Position numbers and translations under genes: made by a program
Source of the DNA: Neomegalonema sp.
GTDB lineage: Bacteria; Pseudomonadota; Alphaproteobacteria; Rhodobacterales; Rhodobacteraceae
DNA length: 64,000 nucleotides
Direction: 5' to 3'
Assembly (NCBI GenBank): GCA_022760435.1
Contig: JALEFY010000034.1
Span: 1-64,000 of the forward strand
The notes under the pieces: generated by a model
What the model was told of the DNA's origin: nothing
The model's input: the letters and a program-made list of their open reading frames with translations, nothing else
The model's database searches: none
Shown: in pieces, positions 8,144-15,554 of the stretch
How positions within the stretch are numbered: position 1 is the first letter of the stretch
Layout of the letters: the number at the start of each line of letters is the position of its first letter

Positions 8144-9357
8144 ACCAGGGTCGCCCCTAACGCCTGCCGATCCGGCTTTCCCGAAGGCAGCATCGGCCAG
8201 GGTGAGACAACATGCACCGCATGAGGGACCGCAAGCGATCCCCAGCGTGCACGCAACTCCGCCATGACGCGGCGGCGCTCTTCGTCCTCTAGAGCGCGAT
8301 CGGTCACCGCGACAAGGCGGTTTTCACGCAGCGGATCGGGGAGCCTCAGCACACAAATCTGCCGCCCCGGCAAGGCGCTGGCGAGAAACTGCTCGAGCGG
8401 GTCGATAAACACGTTCTCCCCGGCGATCGTGACCATCCCGCTCTTGCGACCCTCAACGAACAGATACCCGTCGCCGTCGCGCCAACCGATGTCACCGATC
8501 GATAGAAAGCCGCCCTGCCAAATCGTGTTGGGGTCCTCGCCGAGCGCATACCTCTCGAACAGCATCGCGCTGCGAACCCAGATCTCTCCTTGCGCGCCTT
8601 GGGGTACGGGCATCCCGTCCGGGTCAAGGATCTCGATCTCGACCCCGGGGCAGGGCGGGCCGACCGAGCCCGGCGGGGCGTCGGGAGTTTTCATCGCAAT
8701 GAAGCTGGTCTCGCTCGCCCCATAGAACTCGATCAGCCGGGCACCGGGAAAACAGGCACGCACGCTCGCGGCTCTGACCGGATCGAGCTTCGCCCCGCCG
8801 CACAGGATGTAGGCGAGCTGGTCGAAGCGCTCCTTGGCCGCTGCGCGCAGGAGCATTTCCAGTTGGGTCGGCGTGGCATAGAGCATCGTGAGGTCCGGGT
8901 CTCTCAGAGCCTCGATTGCGGCTTTGGGCGTGAAACCGGCCAGAACCACCGGCTCAACCCCGCGCACCAGCGCCTCCATCGCGCCGAAGAGATGCATCGA
9001 ATGGCTCATGTCGCCGCAGATCAGGGGGCGGGCCGTCTGAGGATAGGCCAGCATCTGCCGCTGTACGGCAAAGCTTACGAGCCAGCTTTCCCAACTGCGC
9101 AAGATCGCCTTGGGTTGCCCGGTCGAGCCGGAAGTGAAGCAAAGCAATTTCTGCCCCTCGAGCCCGGCGCAAGGCAACCGCCATCCCTTTTGCGCACCGA
9201 TCGCGGAGGCGGGTGCAAGCTCGAGCTGACGCGCGGTCTGGGCGCGGATGATGCCGCTCGGTCGATGCGCCTCGATCAAGTGCAAGACCGCCCTTGCCAG
9301 AGCCGTGTCATTGCGCCCCTCAAGGAGCAAAGCGCCGCCATGCTTGCTTGCTGTCAT
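8140..9357 (-). CDS. AMP-dependent acyl-CoA synthetase/ligase (YhfT-like)
   Basis: A 405-residue adenylate-forming enzyme that should activate a carboxylic acid with ATP and pass it to CoA. The P-loop TSGSTGQPKA, the A5-like motif FYGASE, GDIGW (ATP ribose Asp), the hinge GRKSGM and the C-terminal catalytic Lys in LPSGKPDRQ are all visible, so the enzyme looks intact. It is shorter than typical fatty-acyl-CoA ligases (500-560 aa), mainly in the N-terminal part. It is translationally coupled to the thiolase-like gene by a 4-bp overlap; together they could make and then transfer an acyl-CoA. The substrate is unknown. Confidence 0.82.
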   Translation of the reverse strand: MTASKHGGALLLEGRNDTALARAVLHLIEAHRPSGIIRAQTARQLELAPASAIGAQKGWRLPCAGLEGQKLLCFTSGSTGQPKAILRSWESWLVSFAVQRQMLAYPQTARPLICGDMSHSMHLFGAMEALVRGVEPVVLAGFTPKAAIEALRDPDLTMLYATPTQLEMLLRAAAKERFDQLAYILCGGAKLDPVRAASVRACFPGARLIEFYGASETSFIAMKTPDAPPGSVGPPCPGVEIEILDPDGMPVPQGAQGEIWVRSAMLFERYALGEDPNTIWQGGFLSIGDIGWRDGDGYLFVEGRKSGMVTIAGENVFIDPLEQFLASALPGRQICVLRLPDPLRENRLVAVTDRALEDEERRRVMAELRARWGSLAVPHAVHVVSPWPMLPSGKPDRQALGATLV

Positions 9358-9445
9358 GCCTTCCCTTCGCAGCAGGATCCGCCCAATGCAGGCATCTCAC
9401 CATGATCTACCTTGAGCCCGCGCTGTCATGGCATATCTTCAGAAG

Positions 9446-9463
9446 GCTTATCTTGAAATAAGC
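9446..9463. promoter_or_regulatory. Inverted repeat GCTTAT-N6-ATAAGC upstream of the ChaN-like gene
   Basis: Perfect 6-bp arms separated by CTTGAA lie 25 bp before the ChaN-like start and about 90 bp from the divergent ligase start. Size and position fit a regulator operator for either direction. The half sites resemble BioR halves (TTAT/ATAA), but the spacing is 6 rather than 2, so I do not assign a regulator. Confidence 0.35.
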
Positions 9464-9488
9464 GACCACCAAGCAGAAAGCGCACATC

Positions 9489-10427
9489 ATGATCTCCCGG
9501 AGAACAGCCTGTCGATCTCGCCTGATCACAATGGCTGGCGCTGTCCTTATTGCATTCTGCACGCTCCCGGCGATGGCTCAAGCGGAGCACACCTGGCCGC
9601 AAGATGTCGAGATCACCGATCCCGATGGGGCAGGGCTGACCCCTGAAGATCTGCTGGAGCGTCTTGAACAGGCGCAAGTCGTTGTGATCGGGGAGATCCA
9701 TGACAACCCCGCTCATCACGCGGTGCAGGCGGCGCTGGTCGCAGCACTCGACCGGAGCGTCGGTGTGTCCGGCATCGTTTTTGAGATGATCGCTGAGAAT
9801 GACGAGGCGCAGGTCAATGCCCATCGGGAGAGCGGCGCGCCTGATGCGGCGCTGGTATCGCTTGTCGATTGGAGCGGATGGCCGGACTTCTCGCTCTATG
9901 CCCCGATTTTCGAGGCCGCGCCGCAGGCTCGAATCTATGGCGGCGCGATCCCGCGGCAAGAACTCCGGTCAATGGTGCGCAAACCCGCCGATATCGGCAC
10001 TTTGCCAATCGCGGCGCGGTATGGCCTCGATCAGCCCTTGTCAGAGGAGGAGCAGGCGGCGCGCGAGGCTGGTCAGATCGAGGCACATTGCAACGCCATC
10101 CCCCCTCATGTCGCGCCGCTCCTCGTCGCGATGCAGCGCCTTCGCGATGCCAAGCTGGCTGACGCTGCGCTTCGTTCGGTCGATGACGCTGATGGGAACG
10201 GTATTACCGTCGTCATCACCGGTTCCGGCCATGCCGACAAGAGCCGCGCGGCCCCATTCATGATCGCAACCGCGCGTCCTTCGGTGACAGTTTTCTCGCT
10301 CGGGGCGGCAGAGCGAGCGGCAGGGGCCAGCAAGGATCAGGGGATCGCGAGCGCGGCTTTTGACGCCATCGCCTTCGCACCATCGGTCGACCGCCCGGAT
10401 CCTTGCGCCGCCCTCAAGACCCGGTAG
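9489..10427 (+). CDS. ChaN family protein (haem-binding/Tiki-like), secreted
   Basis: A 312-residue exported protein with a signal peptide (hydrophobic MAGAVLIAFC..., cleavage probably after AMAQA). The mature part opens with the family hallmark VVIGEIHDNPAHH, where Glu and His residues form the metal/haem site of the ChaN (Cofac_haem_bdg) group, and later has VFEMIAEND and the TVVITGSGHAD block. ChaN members bind haem as dimers and are often iron-regulated; some relatives in the wider Tiki fold are metalloproteases. No lipobox Cys is evident, so it is probably a soluble periplasmic protein. It converges on the ThDP enzyme. Confidence 0.75.
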   Translation: MISRRTACRSRLITMAGAVLIAFCTLPAMAQAEHTWPQDVEITDPDGAGLTPEDLLERLEQAQVVVIGEIHDNPAHHAVQAALVAALDRSVGVSGIVFEMIAENDEAQVNAHRESGAPDAALVSLVDWSGWPDFSLYAPIFEAAPQARIYGGAIPRQELRSMVRKPADIGTLPIAARYGLDQPLSEEEQAAREAGQIEAHCNAIPPHVAPLLVAMQRLRDAKLADAALRSVDDADGNGITVVITGSGHADKSRAAPFMIATARPSVTVFSLGAAERAAGASKDQGIASAAFDAIAFAPSVDRPDPCAALKTR

Positions 10428-10432
10428 GGCCC

Positions 10433-12070
10433 TCAGATCTTACCATCATAGGCTTTACGGCCTATGCGGGCGGCGAGCAGGGTAAAGGTGTCGCGGGTCA
10501 AACCGGTCAGCGCCTCGTCACGCAAGCGCTGCGCATCATCGATCCAGACCCCATGCCCGCCAAGCGCTTGCGCGATCGCCGGAAAGTCCGATCCCGGGAA
10601 ATCCACCCCCAGATTGCCGCGCTTGCTCTCGCGCTGTTTCTTCTCGATCAGCGCCAGGCTCTCATCGACAAGCACGCAGATGAGCAGCGGGAGACCGAGA
10701 TCGCGCGCGGTGGCGAGCTCACCCAGCCCCATCTCGAGCCCGGCATCGCCGACAAAGGCGATGGTGGGCGTCCGCGGCCGTACCAGCGCATGCCCGATCG
10801 CGAGCGGGACCGCGCAACCCATCGTGCACAGCGCCGCGCTTTGCAGCAAGGTGCGCGGTGCCGGGCAATCCCAGATCTGACTGAGCAAGATCCGGTGGGC
10901 CCCGCTATCGGCGGTGGCGATGGTGCTGGGGGGCAAACAGTCTCGCAGGGTCTCGAAAACGACTTCCGGCCCCCAATCAGCGCCCGCGGCGAAGGCTTTG
11001 CGCAACTGACCGCGTTGCTGAGCAGGGCGATCGCCCCAACTACTTTGACCGGCGGCGGGGCGGAGCAACTCAAGACTGGCACCGATACTGCCCAGCAAAG
11101 TAACCTGCGGCGCAGCGTGCATGCCGTGATCGCGCAGCACCGGGCTGATCTCGATTGACGGCGTCTCCGGCGGCCAGGGCCTTACCCACCCCTTGCGCAT
11201 CTCGATCGGGTCATAGCCGACAAGCAGGATCAGATCCGCTTCCTGAAGCATTGGCAGCAAGAGCGCATCGGCCTTCGGGCTGAGCCCGGCACCGCCAAGC
11301 GACAGGGGCGCGCTGTCATCAATGACGCCCTTGCCCTTGTAGGTCGCGATCACCGGAATCTTGTATTGCTCGCAGAAGCTGCGGATCTGTGCGCTACAGC
11401 CCTCATTGACCGCATCGACACCGATCATCATCAGCGGTTTTTTCGAGGCTCCGAGCAGATCGCGGGCAAGATCGAGCTCCGCCCCCTCTGCGGGCCTTGA
11501 TGCCGCGGGCAGCGCGGGTGGCAGGCTCATTTGCTCGGGCGAAGGGCCTTCCATGACGCTGATCGGCAGATCGACATGAACCGGGCCCGGTTGACCGCTG
11601 CGTGCCAGGGCAATCGCCTTGTCGATCACAACGCCGACCGACCCCGTTTCAGCGCGAAAACTGCCCTTGGTGATCGGGCGCAACATCGCCTGATGATCGA
11701 AGACCTGATGCGTGTAGCTATGCGCTTCCGCGGCATCGACGCAGCCGGTCAGAAACAGCATCGGCACCCGCTCCTGCATCGCATTCGCCACGACATTCAC
11801 CGCATTGGCGACGCCTGGACCCAAGGTGGCGATCAGGATCGCTGGCGCTGCCGGACCCGCATTGCTCTCGGCGTGCCAGGCGCCCTCGGCCAGAAAACCG
11901 GCCGCGTTCTCGTGCTTGGTGAGGATAAAGGAGATGCCAGCCTCATCGAGACCATCGATCAGCGCGAGCACTTCGCCACCGGGAATGCCAAAGGCGCGGC
12001 GGCAACCAATTGCCGCGAGTTTTGCACCGACGATCTCTGCGCCGCTGGGTGCCTCTTTGCTGAACGACAT
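10433..12070 (-). CDS. Thiamine diphosphate-dependent enzyme, acetolactate synthase-like
   Basis: A 545-residue protein with the three-domain layout of the acetolactate synthase/benzoylformate decarboxylase superfamily. The N-terminal pyrimidine-binding domain has the activating Glu (TKHENAAGF) and the GPG turn (ATLGPGVANAVN). The central domain is Rossmann-like. The C-terminal domain has a ThDP/Mg motif reading GDAGLEM rather than GDG, with the usual closing Asn replaced (VLVDESL). It is not the biosynthetic IlvB: the FAD-linked and regulatory context (ilvN) is absent. Substrate unknown. The start is MSFSKE at 12070. It lies downstream of the pterin-like operon but is separated from it by a terminator, so it probably has its own promoter. 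Confidence 0.72.
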   Translation of the reverse strand: MSFSKEAPSGAEIVGAKLAAIGCRRAFGIPGGEVLALIDGLDEAGISFILTKHENAAGFLAEGAWHAESNAGPAAPAILIATLGPGVANAVNVVANAMQERVPMLFLTGCVDAAEAHSYTHQVFDHQAMLRPITKGSFRAETGSVGVVIDKAIALARSGQPGPVHVDLPISVMEGPSPEQMSLPPALPAASRPAEGAELDLARDLLGASKKPLMMIGVDAVNEGCSAQIRSFCEQYKIPVIATYKGKGVIDDSAPLSLGGAGLSPKADALLLPMLQEADLILLVGYDPIEMRKGWVRPWPPETPSIEISPVLRDHGMHAAPQVTLLGSIGASLELLRPAAGQSSWGDRPAQQRGQLRKAFAAGADWGPEVVFETLRDCLPPSTIATADSGAHRILLSQIWDCPAPRTLLQSAALCTMGCAVPLAIGHALVRPRTPTIAFVGDAGLEMGLGELATARDLGLPLLICVLVDESLALIEKKQRESKRGNLGVDFPGSDFPAIAQALGGHGVWIDDAQRLRDEALTGLTRDTFTLLAARIGRKAYDGKI

Positions 12071-12087
12071 TAGCCGATATCCTTCCA

Positions 12088-12120
12088 AGAAAAAACGCCG
12101 TCAGCATAGCGACGGCGTTT
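12088..12120 (-). terminator. Rho-independent terminator of the dehydrogenase-PTPS-GT-MT operon
   Basis: Ten-base arms AAACGCCGTC (12093-12102) and GACGGCGTTT (12111-12120) flank an 8-base loop. Read on the minus strand the hairpin is followed by a run of Ts. It sits 35 bp after the methyltransferase stop and before the next minus-strand gene, so it ends the four-gene operon. Confidence 0.88.
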
Positions 12121-12154
12121 GTCCTCTTCCATCGGCGATCACAGGAAGTTGTGA

Positions 12155-12931
12155 TCAGTCATTCTCTTCCCAGATCATACTTCCCGGAGGAAAGGCGAGC
12201 AGGTCATAGTGACCGATCCGCACGCTCTGACGCTCGACGCCGCGCCATTCGCTCGGGTCGGTACCGGCTTCACTTGCGGCCTGGGCAACACCGTCGGAGA
12301 GTGTTTCGATGAAGAACCCATCCTCTGCGCCGCCCAGGGCCCAATCGCTCGGCGCGGTCTCAACCGTATAGCCCGCAGCGCTCAGCGCCTTTTCGAGATA
12401 GGCGGTGGCATCCGGACCCAAAGCGTCGCCAAAGCCCTTGTCGCTGTGCTGATGACGGATGAAAGCATCCCGAACAGCGGCGTCATCCGGATGGGCGGGT
12501 TCCCAGTTCTCCTGGCCGTTATAGGTCAGCACCGCATAGACGATTGCCCGCTCCGGCAGCGCCGCGACGAAACGATCAATCCAGGCAGGCGAGACCAGAT
12601 CGAAAAAGGCTGAGCAAGTCACAAGATCCACGTCTTCCAGGACTTCGTCGAGCACTTCATTGAGATCACCGAAGACAACCTCACCGCCAAGAGCCGAGCG
12701 CGAAGCGGTGTCGAGCAGCTTGATATCATTGTCCACGACCCGCCAGCGCACATCATGCGGCATGTGTTGCGACAGGGCGCGCACATTCGCTCCAGTGCCA
12801 CAGGCAAGATCGACAACCATCGGAGCATGCCGCGCCCGCATCGCTGAGCCGGCCTTGTGAAGCAGATGCTTATCGCGTGCTGGAATGTCGTACATCTCGC
12901 GCAGTCCAAGCCATTCGAAGCTGAAGCTCAT
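12155..12931 (-). CDS. Class I SAM-dependent methyltransferase
   Basis: A 258-residue methyltransferase. SAM motif I is DLACGTGAN near residue 45, followed by the acidic end of strand 2 (VVDNDIKLL) and the motif IV-like stretch VDLVTCSAFFDLV. The long C-terminal part has no second domain that I recognise. The start at 12931 overlaps the stop of the preceding glycosyltransferase gene by 4 bp, so the two are translationally coupled. The substrate cannot be read from the sequence; as last gene of a PTPS-like/dehydrogenase/glycosyltransferase operon it may methylate the same small molecule that the glycosyltransferase modifies (inference). Confidence 0.78.
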   Translation of the reverse strand: MSFSFEWLGLREMYDIPARDKHLLHKAGSAMRARHAPMVVDLACGTGANVRALSQHMPHDVRWRVVDNDIKLLDTASRSALGGEVVFGDLNEVLDEVLEDVDLVTCSAFFDLVSPAWIDRFVAALPERAIVYAVLTYNGQENWEPAHPDDAAVRDAFIRHQHSDKGFGDALGPDATAYLEKALSAAGYTVETAPSDWALGGAEDGFFIETLSDGVAQAASEAGTDPSEWRGVERQSVRIGHYDLLAFPPGSMIWEEND

Positions 12932-13959
12932 TGAAATCTCCGTATTGCGTCCGCCACGAGTCGAGCGGTTTCCTCCCATCGGGGCAGATCTTGGGCAGCG
13001 CGCCAAGAATCCTCGGCGGCCGCCATGCGTAAGCTCATATCTTCAATCAATATTCTTAATGTTTGGCCAAAGGATTGCGGATCGCGCACATCGGCGAAAC
13101 GCGCGCTTGGTGCCGTCTGCTCAACCGCACCGCCGCGCGCAGCGACGATTGGCAGGCCTTGATTGACCGCTTCGGCAAGAGCCATCCCGTATCCCTCATA
13201 GAGCGAGGAGGAGATAAATATATCCGCCATGCTATAGCGCGCGAACATTTCCTCGGCCGAAACAGCTCCGTGCAGCGTCACCCTGTCACGCAGGTCCAGC
13301 GCCGCGATTTGAGCCCGCAGATCCGCCACCGCAAGCGGATCCGCCGTCAGCGGGCCGATCAGATCGAGATGCCAAGGCGCGTCTGCAATGGTGGCAAGCG
13401 CGTCGATGAGCAAATCATAGCCCTTGCGCGGGATCACTGCGCCGACCCCGAGCAAGCACGCTTCCTCACTATCGCAGACCGCACGCGGCATCGGCACCGT
13501 ACCGGGCCGGGCAATCGCAATCCGATCTCGCGGCACCCCGAACATCTTCTCAACCGTGTCGGCAGTGGTCGCGCTGGTCACGACCACTGCGCGCGCACGC
13601 CGCAGGGCATGGCCCTCGCGCTGTTCAAGCGTCGCCGATTGCTCGGGAGACAAGCCGGTTTCCAGACATAGCGGGTGATGATGAAGCGCGATGGTGCGAT
13701 CCGCGAAACCCTCGACCAGAGTCTCGCTGAAAGCGCCATAGGCGAGGCAATCGATGAGCAGCAGACCTTGCGTTTCGCTCAATACGCGAAAGGTATCAGC
13801 CTCCGCTCCCGCACTTGGATCGGGATGCAGCAGGGGCAGCGAGAGATGATGGGCCCGCACACCCGCTTGCGGGAAGTGATGCAATAACCGGCGGCAATAC
13901 TCATAGCCGCCGGAAATGGTGGACAAGGCACCGGGAATGGCAAAGGTCAGTTCCAGCAT
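12928..13959 (-). CDS. Glycosyltransferase family 4 (GT-B fold)
   Basis: A 343-residue GT4-type retaining glycosyltransferase. The N-terminal domain starts with the typical glycine-rich SGGYEY segment. The C-terminal nucleotide-sugar domain has GVGAVIPRKGYDLLIDAL and the family E-x7-E motif in YEGYGMALAEAVNQGLP. No membrane segment is visible, so it is soluble or peripheral. The start at MLELTF (13959) was chosen because the fold begins there; upstream in-frame codons add an unstructured tail. It is the third gene of the operon, 63 bp after the PTPS-like gene and overlapping the methyltransferase by 4 bp. Acceptor and donor are unknown. Confidence 0.8.
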   Translation of the reverse strand: MLELTFAIPGALSTISGGYEYCRRLLHHFPQAGVRAHHLSLPLLHPDPSAGAEADTFRVLSETQGLLLIDCLAYGAFSETLVEGFADRTIALHHHPLCLETGLSPEQSATLEQREGHALRRARAVVVTSATTADTVEKMFGVPRDRIAIARPGTVPMPRAVCDSEEACLLGVGAVIPRKGYDLLIDALATIADAPWHLDLIGPLTADPLAVADLRAQIAALDLRDRVTLHGAVSAEEMFARYSMADIFISSSLYEGYGMALAEAVNQGLPIVAARGGAVEQTAPSARFADVRDPQSFGQTLRILIEDMSLRMAAAEDSWRAAQDLPRWEETARLVADAIRRFQ

Positions 13960-14022
13960 CGCGCCTTTGTCCTCACACAATTTTCGGTTCCTCGCTGCGG
14001 TCACGCAAAGAGTGTCGCCCGA

Positions 14023-14424
14023 TCAGGCGATCGCCGCCTCGTACCAGGCTTTGGCAACATGGCTTTCGACCAGCGTCACTTTCAGCCGATTGACCTGCTC
14101 GGCCCCCGGCCCCAGGCGCCCTTCTGCAATCGCTTCCTTCATCTTGTTGAAGATGTGCCGACACAAGAATTCGGTCGAGGTGGTCTTGCCGGCAAATTCG
14201 GGCACCGTATCGAGATTGGTGTAGTTGATCGGCGCCAGCGTCTCGCGCAGCGCGTCGAGGGCCCGGCCGATATCGACCACGATCTGATCCTCGCCCAGGA
14301 CTTCCCGATAAAACGCGACATCCACGACATAGGTCGCCCCATGCAGGTTCTGCGCGGGACCGAATACCTCGCCCGGCAGACTGTGAGCGATCATGATATG
14401 CTCTCGCACTTCGACTGCGTACAT
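14023..14424 (-). CDS. 6-pyruvoyl-tetrahydropterin synthase/QueD-like protein with altered active site
   Basis: A 133-residue T-fold protein of the PTPS/QueD superfamily. The zinc site retains the His of AHSLP (His14) and the first His of the HGH motif (His28), but the second is Ala (HGATY, residue 30). The catalytic Cys normally just before HGH is missing (GPAQNLHG). The Asp-His pair (LDHH in QueD) appears to be replaced by INY around 66-68. The pterin-anchoring Glu is kept (VES, Glu120), as is the TSTE block. It therefore probably still binds a pterin-like ring but cannot do standard PTPS or QueD chemistry. Genes on both sides (dehydrogenase, GT, MT) are unlike any queuosine operon. Confidence 0.78.
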   Translation of the reverse strand: MYAVEVREHIMIAHSLPGEVFGPAQNLHGATYVVDVAFYREVLGEDQIVVDIGRALDALRETLAPINYTNLDTVPEFAGKTTSTEFLCRHIFNKMKEAIAEGRLGPGAEQVNRLKVTLVESHVAKAWYEAAIA

Positions 14425-14452
14425 GGCGTTACTCCTCTCTTGTTTCGTTCAA

Positions 14453-15496
14453 CTAGGCTTCGTAGCGAACCACGCTCGCCAGACCGGTCGTATCCTGGCC
14501 CAGGATGCTCGGGATGGCATCGGGCAGGGCGTCAAAGGCCACCTCATTGGTGATCAATGCGTCGTATTTGGGGTCTGCGAGCAAGTCGAGCGCCTTTGCG
14601 AGGCGCCGCCGATAAGTCCATCTTGCGGCTCGATCAGGGGGGATCTGACCGACCTGGCTCGAGCGCAAGGTCAGGCGCCGTGAATGAAACGCCTCGCCCA
14701 AGGGCGCAACCGGGGACCGGCTGCCATACCAGCTCATCTCCACCACCATTGCCTCGCGCCCGGCACAGTCGAGGGCGGTTTGCAGCCCGGCATCGCTGGC
14801 GCTGGTGTGAAAGACAATATCGGCTTCACAAGCGCGTGAGCCGGATATTTCTGAACTGAGAACAAAATCGGCTTCAAGGCGCGCTGCCAATTCGGCGCGC
14901 TGCGGTGCGATATCGACCAGAGTCACCTCGGCACCGGGGATCGTGCTGCATATCCCGGCGATCAATCCGCCGAGCACGCCGGCACCGACGACGGTGATCC
15001 GGTCCCCCGGACCGACCTTCCCGTCCCAGATCCCGTTGAGCGCAGTCTCCATATTGGCCGCCAGGATCGCACGGCGCGCCGGGGTGTGCTCAGGGATCGG
15101 TAGCACGCAATCGCTCGGCAAGCGGAACCACTCCTGATGCGGGAAGAGCGAGAAAACTTCTTTGCCAACAAGTGCTTGTGGCCCTTCTTCAACTCGGCCG
15201 ACATTGCAGTAACCATATTTCACCGGGAACGGGAACGCACCCTCCTGAAACGGCGCACGCATCCGGTCGAACTCGCTTTGCGGGACCGTGCCGTTGAACA
15301 CCAATCGTTCGGTGCCACGAGAAATCCCCGACCAAAGGGTGCGAACAATCACATCCTCGCCCAGCGCTGCCTCGCGCTCCCATGAAATTGTTTGGATTTC
15401 AACTCTTCGCGGTGCGATATAGAACAAAGCCCGAGTTTCGGCATTTTTGCTCCGTTGAGGGACAAAATTTCGTCCGCTTTGGCTCGTGTCTGTCAC
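14453..15496 (-). CDS. Zinc-less MDR-family dehydrogenase (BchC/threonine-dehydrogenase-like)
   Basis: A 347-residue medium-chain dehydrogenase/reductase. The NAD(P)-binding Rossmann motif GAGVLG is near residue 172. In zinc alcohol dehydrogenases the first catalytic ligand lies in GICGTD and the second in GHE. Here these positions read SGISRGTE and KYGYCN, and the structural four-Cys lobe is absent, so the enzyme should be zinc-independent. The SGIS-x-GTE form recalls the bacteriochlorophyllide dehydrogenase BchC group, but no photosynthesis genes are near. It is the first gene of the operon, 28 bp before the PTPS-like gene, and divergent from opgH with a 58-bp shared promoter region. Confidence 0.76.
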   Translation of the reverse strand: MTDTSQSGRNFVPQRSKNAETRALFYIAPRRVEIQTISWEREAALGEDVIVRTLWSGISRGTERLVFNGTVPQSEFDRMRAPFQEGAFPFPVKYGYCNVGRVEEGPQALVGKEVFSLFPHQEWFRLPSDCVLPIPEHTPARRAILAANMETALNGIWDGKVGPGDRITVVGAGVLGGLIAGICSTIPGAEVTLVDIAPQRAELAARLEADFVLSSEISGSRACEADIVFHTSASDAGLQTALDCAGREAMVVEMSWYGSRSPVAPLGEAFHSRRLTLRSSQVGQIPPDRAARWTYRRRLAKALDLLADPKYDALITNEVAFDALPDAIPSILGQDTTGLASVVRYEA

Positions 15497-15554
15497 TGCG
15501 GATCATAACTCCCAGATTCCGGTGGCTGATGCTGCCTATACAAAGGAACCTTGA

